NCBI GenBank assembly: GCA_003151535.1
Contig: PLXT01000043.1
Location: forward strand, 1 to 7,491
Length of the DNA: 7,491 nt
From: Methanobacterium sp.
GTDB taxonomy: Archaea > Methanobacteriota > Methanobacteria > Methanobacteriales > Methanobacteriaceae
Direction of reading: 5' to 3'
Position numbers and translations under genes: made by a program. Shown here one piece after another: positions 1 through 5,730 of the stretch (position 1 is the stretch's first letter; every line of letters starts with the position of its first letter). Below the pieces are notes generated by a model that was not told the DNA's origin, made no database searches, and saw only the letters and a list, made by a program, of their open reading frames with translations.

Positions 1-133
1 AGAAAAAAATCTAAGACCCTAAAAGACTTATTGTAAAATCTTCTGACAATACTTCAAACTATTAGAAATACCCATATCATGTCTACATTATTTATTTTGA
101 AATAAATCTTTATTAGTATTATATTATAAATTT

Positions 134-157
134 AAAAAAGGAATAATTCAGAAAAAA
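134..157 (-). terminator. Double oligo-T terminator after the PepSY-like gene
   Basis: Read on the minus strand, two T6 runs (complements of 152-157 and 134-139) lie about 50 to 75 bases past the stop codon at 210. Archaeal RNA polymerase terminates at such oligo-T tracts without needing a hairpin. I see no comparable T run between priL, priS and the PepSY-like gene, so this is the likely end of that unit. Confidence 0.5.
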
Positions 158-209
158 TAGAAGTTTTAAAATGCTAATATCATCGAAATTCAAGATTTAT
201 ATGCTAATT

Positions 210-566
210 TTATACTTTGGAGCCTAGAAACTGCCCAGTTTTAGCATCAACCTTAGAAACAACAATAACTTGACCATAACTATTCAAGCTTGCATCATTC
301 CCATAAAGGGTTACCATATAATATGGATTTTGACCATTTTGGATTAATACAACACCATATCTTACTTGTCCAAATGCGGGTACATTTTGATTTGCAATTG
401 CAATTGCTTCGTGTGGACTGATCAAACCAGAGTTATTGTCTGTGTTATTCTGTGGGGATAGTATTGATGGATACTTTACCAAGGTATTGTTTGTTGTATT
501 GGTTAAAAATCTTATGATTAAAAATAAAACAACAACAATCAGGAGTGCTTTAACTGTATTGTCCAT
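210..566 (-). CDS. Membrane-anchored PepSY-like small protein
   Basis: This predicted 118-residue protein has one N-terminal hydrophobic helix (about residues 6-21), a polar Asn/Thr-rich linker (22-48) and a small extracytoplasmic-looking domain. That domain starts ISPHEAIAIANQNVP, continues with PYYMVTLY (81-88) and ends IVVSKVDAKTGQFLGS. A helix followed by strands ending in a V-D-x-x-T-G-x turn is the layout of PepSY domains, which sit outside the cell and are linked to inhibition or regulation of peptidases or to small-ligand binding. The assignment rests on motif resemblance only. I chose the second ATG because GAGGT (575-579) is 8 bases from it but only about 2 from the upstream ATG at 570-572. 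The gene starts about 70 bases after priS ends, with no T run between, so it may be cotranscribed with the primase genes. A functional link to primase is not implied. Confidence 0.75.
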   Translation of the reverse strand: MDNTVKALLIVVVLFLIIRFLTNTTNNTLVKYPSILSPQNNTDNNSGLISPHEAIAIANQNVPAFGQVRYGVVLIQNGQNPYYMVTLYGNDASLNSYGQVIVVSKVDAKTGQFLGSKV

Positions 567-636
567 ATGCATTAACCTCTAACAATAACATACAAATTAA
601 TCTCGTTAAATATCAATATTCATGATAAATGGATAG

Positions 637-1617
637 TTATTCTTTTCTTTCGTACACGAATTTGGGAACTGCTTCCTTGAATGGGTCGAAGGTCTCAATA
701 TTTTTAACTTCGGTACACTTCATACTTACCATTGAATGCAGTGAAGATGGAAGTCTTAATATTCTTTTAAGGTCTATTGATACTTTAGCATCTACAAGGC
801 TCATGTTCATTGATGCAATACCATTTACAACCTTTTTGTAACGCAGTGGACCTATCTTGTTTTTAAACAGGCCCCAGTTATTGTCTTCGATTAGGTGTCT
901 GTTTTTTAGTACATCTTTAAGAAGTTTTTTATTAACCTCATCTAGATTGGAGTGTTCATTTAAGTGAAGAATTGAATATTTAACACGTTCAGTAAACACA
1001 TTAGGATATCCAAATGGGATAACAAAGTGTTCATAAGAAACCTTCTCATAGTTTAGGCTGTATTCGTTTTCAGGTACTTCAGCACCTACAAGATACTTTA
1101 CTATTTGGGATCTTACATCGCTGTTAATATGTGTGACATCATCGTCTAATACCCTGGCATGGTATCCTCTACCCGAATAAACTATATGAATATTGTTTAA
1201 TCCCAAATCTTCCTTTAATGTGTCTATGATCCCGCAAACAATTTCTTTAGCTTCATTTAAGCAGATTTCACAAACACTTTCACATTCACATGTACGTATT
1301 GGTATATCTTTAGCATCAACATCGAAGACAAGTTCTGCTTTGGTCCATTTATCTCTTCTTCGTGGTTTATCATAAAATGCAACGGAACAATATGCTGCAA
1401 ATGGTGTTCTAACTTTTAGAAAACGTTTTAGTAAATCTGGTGTTCTAAAGACTTTGTATCTATCGTTAGGTCCCCTACCAACATGGTCAAAACCAAATTC
1501 TCGCTCCTGAATAGAATGAGCTATGAAATCCGGGACCTGTTTAATATCCCATTCTTCCCTATAATACCTTTTTCGCTCTTCTGGACTAGCAGGGGTTAAA
1601 TATTCGATTTTTACCAT
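637..1617 (-). CDS. priS: DNA primase, small catalytic subunit PriS
   Basis: PriS is the catalytic subunit of the archaeal/eukaryotic-type primase and makes the primers for DNA replication as a heterodimer with PriL. The 326-residue length is normal for an archaeal PriS. Visible motifs, in order, are ELVFDVDAKD with metal-binding Asp99 and Asp101, and a zinc-knuckle set Cys110, Cys112, Cys116 and Cys119. These are followed by YSGRGYHAR (147-155), the nucleotide-binding SGRGxH motif, and DAKVSIDLKRILRLPSSLH (276-294), whose Asp276 aligns with the third catalytic aspartate of the family. The fold is the AEP type (archaeo-eukaryotic primase). The ATG start gives the usual MVKIEYLTPASPEER N-terminus, but it has only a weak GAG next to it rather than a proper ribosome-binding site. 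It lies 22 bases after the priL stop, so translational coupling to priL is likely. All key residues are present and I see no damage. Confidence 0.97.
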   Translation of the reverse strand: MVKIEYLTPASPEERKRYYREEWDIKQVPDFIAHSIQEREFGFDHVGRGPNDRYKVFRTPDLLKRFLKVRTPFAAYCSVAFYDKPRRRDKWTKAELVFDVDAKDIPIRTCECESVCEICLNEAKEIVCGIIDTLKEDLGLNNIHIVYSGRGYHARVLDDDVTHINSDVRSQIVKYLVGAEVPENEYSLNYEKVSYEHFVIPFGYPNVFTERVKYSILHLNEHSNLDEVNKKLLKDVLKNRHLIEDNNWGLFKNKIGPLRYKKVVNGIASMNMSLVDAKVSIDLKRILRLPSSLHSMVSMKCTEVKNIETFDPFKEAVPKFVYERKE

Positions 1618-1639
1618 CTCTTTAATTTTTATTAATGTT

Positions 1640-2983
1640 TTATTCCGTATTATCTGTTGCAGATTCGGTTTTAGCTTCTTTTTTAACCTTCCATATCATC
1701 ATATTGTAATATGATAATGGATTGCCAATTTTTTTACAGTTTTCATCTGGTTTACACAGACTTGGAAGATGTATTTTAACTTTTTCACAGCTCATTGGAG
1801 TGTACCATATTGTTTCTCCCTCATTTTTCAGATCAGGATTTTGATGCATACCAAATCCAAGTTTTGCATTTAAATTCACCTTATCTTGGGGTTGGTCTTC
1901 AAATAGTGGTGGTGTACACCTTTCTGCTGCTCCAAATATTAGGGGAAGAACTTCATTTTGTACAATTAAGAGTGATGGATCAATATCGGATATCTGTTTG
2001 GTGATATTTTCACTGAAAACAGAGGGATATAAACGTGCATATGAGATGAAAGGTGTTAAAAACATTATAATAGCATCGTTACGTCCACCTGATTTCATTC
2101 CTTCCATAACTTTTTTTACACATGGAGGGAATGCTTTGGGATTTAATGCAGAGGCCTTAACACTTCCACTATAACTTCCGCCTATTCCATAACTTCGTAC
2201 AGAAGTTGCAAGTACATCGGAGATTTTATCGGCAAGTTCCAAGAGGATGGGATTTGGTTCTATTTCCCTATCCGATTTTTCACCAACCTTTAAAATATAA
2301 TTCTCAGTATTCTGCATAACCATCTTGATCATGACTAATTCTTTGATACGATCTCCTATGAGGGCTTCGTACATTTTTCCTGGTTTTCTACCGTGTATCT
2401 TATGACTGAATCTTTCTAGGAAGTCATCCTTGTCAAGTATTATTTCCCCTTGATCGAGTATCAGGTCTTGAAGCTTCAATTTCTTGGTACTTATTAGATC
2501 TTCAAAGAAAGTCCATTTGATATGTGTAGAACTTATTAAACTGTTAAGGATGTTTGTTACAAGTTCTTCCCGGATATTTTTTGGAAGTTTTTCAAGACGA
2601 TATTCAATGAGTTTACCCTGAGATTCAACCATTACTCTACTTTCCCTAGAATTTGGTCCGTATTTAACTCCAACTGCTTGACATAAAAGGTAGAATGCAA
2701 TAACATCAAATTTTAAGATTTCTGTATTGAATAAAAATTCATATTGATTGTTATCAAAGTTTCTATCATTCTTTTTCTTAACGAACCATTCGATCCTTTT
2801 GATTGCCAGATCAATATAGTTTCGTGGTATAAAAGAATCATCTGATATTTCCTGTGATCTACTTCCGGTAACAATCTGCATTAAGTCATCATTATCAGAT
2901 AATACCCTTCCAAAATCTCCAAGCTCTCGAACTATGATCTCTCCTTCATCTGAGAGTGGATTTATAAATGCTACTGAAACCAT
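1640..2983 (-). CDS. priL: DNA primase, large regulatory subunit PriL
   Basis: PriL is the non-catalytic subunit of archaeal primase. It binds PriS and template/initiating nucleotides, and carries a C-terminal [4Fe-4S] domain. The predicted protein is 447 residues. The N-terminal half is mostly helical. The C-terminal domain begins around AFPPCVKKVMEGMKSGGR with Cys288, and ends with Cys399, Cys410 and Cys416 just before NPLSYYNMMIWK (421-432), the typical archaeal PriL ending. Cys356 (ERCTPPLF) is a further cysteine, so which four bind the cluster is not certain; 288/399/410/416 is my best guess. The last residues are a charged, probably disordered tail. The ATG at 2983 gives MVSVAFINPLSDEGE, the expected start, and is preceded by AAGGTG (2996-3001) 12 bases upstream. 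An in-frame TTG at 3052 would add 23 hydrophobic residues and I reject it. priS follows 22 bases downstream. Confidence 0.96.
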   Translation of the reverse strand: MVSVAFINPLSDEGEIIVRELGDFGRVLSDNDDLMQIVTGSRSQEISDDSFIPRNYIDLAIKRIEWFVKKKNDRNFDNNQYEFLFNTEILKFDVIAFYLLCQAVGVKYGPNSRESRVMVESQGKLIEYRLEKLPKNIREELVTNILNSLISSTHIKWTFFEDLISTKKLKLQDLILDQGEIILDKDDFLERFSHKIHGRKPGKMYEALIGDRIKELVMIKMVMQNTENYILKVGEKSDREIEPNPILLELADKISDVLATSVRSYGIGGSYSGSVKASALNPKAFPPCVKKVMEGMKSGGRNDAIIMFLTPFISYARLYPSVFSENITKQISDIDPSLLIVQNEVLPLIFGAAERCTPPLFEDQPQDKVNLNAKLGFGMHQNPDLKNEGETIWYTPMSCEKVKIHLPSLCKPDENCKKIGNPLSYYNMMIWKVKKEAKTESATDNTE

Positions 2984-3050
2984 GATATTCTTATGCACCT
3001 TAAAGATAAAGTAGATTATGAGAGCATAGGATAAATAATAGAAATAATTC

Positions 3051-3057
3051 AAAAAAA
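3051..3057 (-). terminator. T7 run upstream of priL
   Basis: On the minus strand this is a T7 tract just downstream of the putative priL TATA box and upstream of its expected transcription start. It would therefore stop readthrough from the small genes at 3184-3935 without lying inside the priL message. It is 127 bases past the stop of the 47-residue ORF. The assignment rests on the tract alone. Confidence 0.35.
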
Positions 3058-3061
3058 TTTG

Positions 3062-3071
3062 TTATATTTAT
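3062..3071 (-). promoter_or_regulatory. Putative TATA box of the priL-priS unit
   Basis: The minus strand reads ATAAATATAA here. Archaeal transcription normally starts about 22-27 bases downstream of the TATA centre, giving a start near 3040 and an untranslated leader of about 55 bases before the priL ATG at 2983. That leader contains the AAGGTG ribosome-binding site. The region is AT-rich, so a chance match is possible. Confidence 0.4.
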
Positions 3072-3183
3072 GGATAACCAGTATTATTGGATTATTACTG
3101 TTGATATTACTTCAAATTTCTTTTGAGTCTCATTCGCGAGTTTGTATTATTGATATATTAACTAAAATTTAATATCATCTTTC

Positions 3184-3327
3184 TTAATAGTTTCTTTTAA
3201 CGTGTACAATCATATTTTTAATTGTGCCAACCATGATTGATTTATTGATCTCGTTCGATTCTCCCAAATCGTTTAAACCATTAAATTTACCAAGTAAATC
3301 TTCGCAATCATGTATAAATTCTGACAT
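3184..3327 (-). CDS. Small ORF of 47 residues, unknown function
   Basis: This short reading frame encodes an acidic-then-basic 47-residue polypeptide starting MSEFIHDCEDLLGKFNG and ending VHVKRNY. I do not recognise the family. It has no membrane segment, and its single Cys8 gives no metal site. The chosen ATG has a good ribosome-binding site, GGTGA (3336-3340), 8 bases upstream. Another ATG at 3340-3342, five codons earlier, directly follows a stop codon and has no such site. Its first bases overlap the end of the frame-shifted membrane ORF at 3308-3562 by 20 bases, which could mean translational coupling. Because its neighbours look frameshifted, it could also be a fragment of a once longer gene. 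Confidence 0.45.
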   Translation of the reverse strand: MSEFIHDCEDLLGKFNGLNDLGESNEINKSIMVGTIKNMIVHVKRNY

Positions 3328-3562
3328 GTATGTTTTCACCATTTAATAGTTGATTATATCTATTGTTCAACAAATCACACTTACCAATACAGTAAATATA
3401 TACGTCAATGTCTGAATCAGTTCTTTTAATAAGGGACTCTTTGAATTTTCGTCCTATGAATCCTCCAATTCCTCCAGGTAACGTGCTAACAATTAATAAA
3501 ACTATGAGGCCTATTGTTAATTTCATTGTAATGTTGTGCCATAAAATCATTATAATCCACAA
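3308..3562 (-). pseudogene. Out-of-frame C-terminal part of the neighbouring membrane protein
   Basis: This 84-codon open frame overlaps the end of the membrane protein at 3486-3935 by 77 bases, in the frame one base further along. Its useful content begins at an internal ATG (3524-3526): a strong hydrophobic helix, LTIGLIVLLIVSTLPGGIGGFIG, followed by a charged stretch GRKFKESLIKR and a polar tail containing CIGKC. The only in-frame start at the 5' end is a TTG directly after a stop codon, and neither that nor the internal ATG has a ribosome-binding site. A helix ending in GGIGGFIG is what one expects as the last helix of the upstream protein, so I read this as that gene's 3' part, separated by a +1 frameshift. 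It could be a mutation, a sequencing error or, less likely, a separately translated overlapping gene. Confidence 0.5.
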
Positions 3563-3935
3563 TTAAAATGTATACTGCAAAAATTATTCCGGTTACAATT
3601 CCAAATAATGTTTTATTATCTTTTGAGAAGATGGTTGCCACAAATCCTCCAATAAATATGGAAAACACGAGTAATATTCCTATACTTATTATATTAACTT
3701 CGGTTATATCCTGAATAAATGCGAGTAACAAATAATTAACCGTAAAAGTGACCATAATACCTTGCATAATGGCAAGGATAGGATGTAACATTAATTTTAC
3801 CTTTCCTTTAATATTAAGAAAGATTAAAATAGTTATATATGCCAAATAAACAATTGAGAATATATCTCCAATTATACTCATTCTGTTTTTCCTAATAAAG
3901 ATAAATAAATCATTATTAATAATTTTATAATCCAT
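3486..3935 (-). CDS. Multi-helix membrane protein, DUF5518-like, probably frameshifted
   Basis: The frame encodes up to 149 residues with four hydrophobic helices, at about residues 22-40, 53-72, 82-102 and 108-125. The third ends in IGGFVATIFSKDNKTLFG. Small archaeal four-helix proteins with GGF...G turns (DUF5518 and similar) look like this, but the assignment is tentative and the function is unknown. The last 20 or so residues (about YNDFMAQHYNEINNRPHSFINC) look unlike a protein end, while the expected final GG-containing helix is in the next frame (3308-3562). The gene therefore appears broken by a one-base change within 3486-3562. Start choice is uncertain. The first ATG (3935) has no ribosome-binding site, the ATG at 3881 has AGGA 8 bases ahead, and the ATG at 3791, giving MLHPILAIMQG, has AAAGGT 7 bases ahead and is the best supported by translation signals. 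I kept the full extent because 48 extra open codons are unlikely by chance here. Confidence 0.55.
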   Translation of the reverse strand: MDYKIINNDLFIFIRKNRMSIIGDIFSIVYLAYITILIFLNIKGKVKLMLHPILAIMQGIMVTFTVNYLLLAFIQDITEVNIISIGILLVFSIFIGGFVATIFSKDNKTLFGIVTGIIFAVYILIVDYNDFMAQHYNEINNRPHSFINC

Positions 3936-4072
3936 TTAAAGTGTGGTATTTATTAGTTTAATAAAGTTTTAATGGCAATTGATAACCATTTATGTTTGAT
4001 TAAAATTGTTGTTCAATATCATATAATAAAGAAAACTCTATATCTATTGGATACTTATTTACTAAAATAAAT
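3936..4072. other. AT-rich spacer without recognisable gene
   Basis: Between the membrane protein gene and the cysteine-rich remnant I find no open frame with a credible start and no strong TATA box. Weak TATA-like stretches exist on the minus strand, such as CTTTATTATATGA near 4020, but this DNA is too AT-rich for them to count. No hairpin or repeat stands out. Confidence 0.4.
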
Positions 4073-4287
4073 TCAGTTATTGCTTATCATATTGTTTTGA
4101 TCCTTTAACATTTCCTCTTCTATTTGAGGTTCCAACAGGTCACAAACATGATTTTCATCAATTTCAATATGGAAAATTTACATTTTGTTAAAGATTTTGG
4201 ATCGCAACATTTGCACTTCAAACAATTATCCTCAGAATCCGTTTCTCTATAGTTGAATTTTTCTTCTTCATTTTTATGTAATTTCAA
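4073..4287 (-). pseudogene. Cysteine-rich (zinc-ribbon-like) coding remnant in two frames
   Basis: Read on the minus strand, one frame from about 4287 to 4177 gives a charged linker (HKNEEEKFNYRE...) and then CLKCKCCDPKSLTKCK. At the AAATTTT tract around 4173-4179 the sensible frame moves by one base and continues IFHIEIDENHVCDLLEP...EEEMLKDQ to a stop at 4073. Inserting one A in that tract on the coding strand joins the halves into about 67 residues. The six cysteines, CxxCxCC and then KCKxF...VCDLLEP, resemble small metal-binding ribbons. No start codon with a ribosome-binding site serves the first frame. It also continues from the end of the two-helix protein at 4274 with a one-base shift, and the second frame is the same as that gene's frame. 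I infer a broken C-terminal domain of that membrane protein, or a separate broken gene. Confidence 0.45.
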
Positions 4288-4498
4288 ACTCTGTCCTGGA
4301 ATAGTAAATCATGAAAAATCCTATTATAACAATAACCAATTCAAATCCATTTCCCTGTAGTCCATAATTTGAAGTTGAATATCCTGAAATTAGATCGTTA
4401 TAACCAGTTATTATACCTAAAACAATAAATATTAACCCTAAAACTATGATAATTCTGTTCCAACCATTTTTCATATATATCCGCTCATCAGACCACAT
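4274..4498 (-). CDS. Small membrane protein with two helices, unknown function
   Basis: This is a 74-residue protein (66 if the ATG at 4474 is used) with two hydrophobic helices, about residues 15-32 (RIIIVLGLIFIVLGIITG) and 52-66 (FELVIVIIGFFMIYY). A polar glycine/serine-rich loop joins them, and the protein ends in SRTEFEIT. I do not recognise the family. Neither start has a clear ribosome-binding site, and MKNGWNR... from the second ATG looks like a natural N-terminus. A good TATA box at 4533-4544 predicts a transcription start near 4513, giving a leader of about 15 or 40 bases. Downstream, a cysteine-rich stretch continues in the next frame, so the present stop may be premature and the original protein may have had a metal-binding tail. 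Confidence 0.5.
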   Translation of the reverse strand: MWSDERIYMKNGWNRIIIVLGLIFIVLGIITGYNDLISGYSTSNYGLQGNGFELVIVIIGFFMIYYSRTEFEIT

Positions 4499-4532
4499 AT
4501 TTCATAAAATATTGATAATGAATATGGAGGTA

Positions 4533-4544
4533 TTATATATAAAA
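4533..4544 (-). promoter_or_regulatory. TATA box for the two-helix membrane protein gene
   Basis: The minus strand reads TTTTATATATAA, close to the archaeal TATA consensus, about 35 to 46 bases before the ATG at 4498. The predicted transcription start is near 4513. The element is nearly symmetric, so it could also fire to the right, but no plus-strand gene follows. Confidence 0.5.
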
Positions 4545-4675
4545 TAAGAGGTTTAAATTCGAGTATAATAATTAGTAACAAAATTAATGTGAATAATTAA
4601 CTTCTTTTGCCAATATCTATGGAAAATGAAGTTACAGCATATTAATGACTAAATCTTAGTTATTCATTTTAATTT

Positions 4676-4682
4676 AAAAAAA
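4676..4682 (-). terminator. T7 terminator after the flavoprotein gene
   Basis: A T7 tract on the minus strand lies 96 bases past the stop codon of the flavodoxin-fold gene (4778). It is the first strong oligo-T tract downstream and separates that gene from the next TATA box (4533-4544). The spacer 4499-4777 otherwise shows no gene I can support. Confidence 0.5.
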
Positions 4683-4777
4683 GTAAGATAGGAATATCTA
4701 AACAATTTAAGGAACAGATTCAAGTTGAGAGCATTAGGAATACATATCCAGTCAAATCTAAGATCCACTTACTTAAG

Positions 4778-5350
4778 TTAATCTCCTAGAATCATTTTTT
4801 TAGCACTTGCAAGTATCGCATCTAACATATAACTCTTGTTTCTTTGGGTGATCCCTATATAATCGAAATTTGTAATATTTTTATAGTTCATCTTGTTCAA
4901 ATGCAGAAATAGCCTTTCCATGTTGGATAGGCAAGAAAGTGTTCCATTTCCGCTACCGCCTGCAGCAGCCACACATATAAAAGGCTTATTTTGTATGTCA
5001 TTAATATTACTTGGATCAAAGCTTGATTCACATCTACGTAACCTATCAAAGAATGCTTTGGCAGATTCGCTCATGTCTCCCCAATATACTGGTGTTATGA
5101 CAACGTAACCATCAACTGTACCCATTGCCTTATGGATATCATCAAAATCATCCTCCAATTGACATTGATTTTCCTGTAGACATGTACCCCATCCCTGATC
5201 ACAAGCATTACAATTAAGAATTGTTTTATCATTCAAACGAACCATCAAAAACTCGCCATTTCCTTCTTTAACTCCCTCTTTGGCAGCTTCACCACAGCTT
5301 TCAGTTAAACCTTCTTTATTAGGACTACTAGTTATTATCATTATTTTCAT
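4778..5350 (-). CDS. Flavodoxin-fold FMN oxidoreductase, iron-sulfur flavoprotein-like
   Basis: This 190-residue protein belongs to the NADPH-dependent FMN reductase / iron-sulfur flavoprotein superfamily. Such cytoplasmic proteins bind FMN and pass electrons to or from ferredoxins, quinones or oxidants; the substrate here is unknown. The N-terminal strand and phosphate loop read IITSSPNKEGLT (5-16). A cysteine cluster Cys47, Cys50, Cys57, Cys63 (CNACDQGWGTCLQENQC) is followed by the acidic stretch LEDDFDDI. The FMN/dimer-contact motif is TPVYWGDMSESAKAFFDRLR (86-105), and AAAGGSGNG (128-136) forms a second flavin loop. The cysteine spacing is CX2CX6CX5C rather than the compact CX2CX2CX4-7C of classical Isf, so a [4Fe-4S] cluster is plausible but not certain. 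The ATG start has a strong ribosome-binding site, AAGGTGA (5355-5361), 4 bases upstream. The gene has its own TATA box (5423-5432) and T7 terminator, so it is probably monocistronic. Oxidative-stress-type regulation is possible but not shown. Confidence 0.9.
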   Translation of the reverse strand: MKIMIITSSPNKEGLTESCGEAAKEGVKEGNGEFLMVRLNDKTILNCNACDQGWGTCLQENQCQLEDDFDDIHKAMGTVDGYVVITPVYWGDMSESAKAFFDRLRRCESSFDPSNINDIQNKPFICVAAAGGSGNGTLSCLSNMERLFLHLNKMNYKNITNFDYIGITQRNKSYMLDAILASAKKMILGD

Positions 5351-5422
5351 AATTTCACCTTCAATATGTTTACCTAATTTAATACAAATTAATTAATTGC
5401 ACGAATAATCCACAACAATATT

Positions 5423-5432
5423 CTTTATATAA
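5423..5432 (-). promoter_or_regulatory. TATA box for the flavoprotein gene
   Basis: The minus strand reads TTATATAAAG, a very good archaeal TATA box. The expected transcription start is near 5403, leaving a leader of about 50 bases that includes an AT palindrome (5387-5398, AATTAATTAATT) and the AAGGTGA ribosome-binding site. The palindrome could be an operator, but at this base composition it may be chance. Confidence 0.6.
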
Positions 5433-5495
5433 CTAATTGGCTTTAGATATCAATTAATGAATATATCTATTTTAGATGTTAGTATGTCTTAATAA

Positions 5496-5510
5496 TAAGA
5501 TAATATCTTA
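5496..5510. repeat. Perfect 15-bp palindrome upstream of the flavoprotein promoter
   Basis: TAAGATA-A-TATCTTA is an exact inverted repeat with 7-base arms and a 1-base centre, about 65 bases upstream of the TATA box at 5423-5432. This is the symmetry expected of a dimeric regulator site, but the distance is long for direct repression. The half-sequence AATATCTTA recurs at 5721-5729 next to another putative promoter. Confidence 0.35.
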
Positions 5511-5512
5511 AT

Positions 5513-5520
5513 AAAAAAAA
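5513..5520 (-). terminator. T8 terminator after the headless small ORF
   Basis: A T8 tract on the minus strand lies 13 bases past the stop codon at 5533. It probably ends transcripts coming from 5763-6122 and/or the small ORF at 5533-5703, upstream of the flavoprotein promoter. Confidence 0.5.
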
Positions 5521-5532
5521 TAGTGAATATTC

Positions 5533-5703
5533 CTATTCTATTAGGGATTCAACTTTTATGATTTTAAATTTCTTCTTTCTTTTATAGCGTTGATCTAAAT
5601 ATTCTTTCATCATTTTATAGTCTGCGGATGTTGGACTCGGGCCTGTATAATACCATGAATGCGTTTTGAGATTTGGATTGTAAACCGTGGAGATTTTATC
5701 ATC
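5533..5703 (-). pseudogene. Small ORF of 56 codons lacking a start, probably frameshifted
   Basis: The minus strand has an open frame directly after an in-frame TGA. It reads DDKISTVYNPNLKTH, SWYYTGPSPTSADYKMM, KEYLDQRYKRKKKFKI and a short end ...VESLIE before the stop. It looks protein-like: aromatic and Pro/Gly-rich in the middle, with a strongly basic helical end, possibly nucleic-acid binding. I do not recognise it. The only ATG in frame is at the MM, which would leave 26 residues. A TATA-like CTATAAATAAATAG (5731-5744) lies upstream, and an ATG at 5705-5707 is exactly one base out of frame, reading ATG-AGA-TGA. Deleting one base after that ATG would give MDDKIST... and a 57-residue protein. 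I infer a small gene recently broken by a one-base insertion, or a sequencing error. Confidence 0.45.
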
Positions 5704-5730
5704 TCATTTTTTTTTAAATAAATATCTTAT

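Noticed and set aside
629..841. Plus-strand open frame opposite priS
   Set aside because: It lies fully antisense to a conserved, intact gene and has no ribosome-binding site or recognisable protein features. The same holds for the plus-strand frames at 1193-1375, 1795-2004 and 4893-5108.
2984..3052. N-terminal extension of PriL from a TTG at 3052
   Set aside because: The added 23 residues are a hydrophobic stretch foreign to PriL, with no ribosome-binding site. The ATG at 2983 has AAGGTG upstream and gives the expected family start.
4526..4531. Plus-strand GGAGGT as a ribosome-binding site
   Set aside because: No ATG, GTG or TTG occurs at usable spacing, and no open frame follows. It coincides with a minus-strand promoter.
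4668..4772. Short minus-strand frame after the flavoprotein gene (about 34 codons from a GTG)
   Set aside because: It has low-complexity Leu/Phe content typical of AT-rich spacer, no ribosome-binding site, and it runs into the T7 terminator.
5615..5705. Overlapping 30-codon frame starting MIKSPRFTIQ in the headless ORF region
   Set aside because: It has its own ATG but no ribosome-binding site, and its composition is less protein-like than the overlapping frame with WYYTGPSPTSADY.
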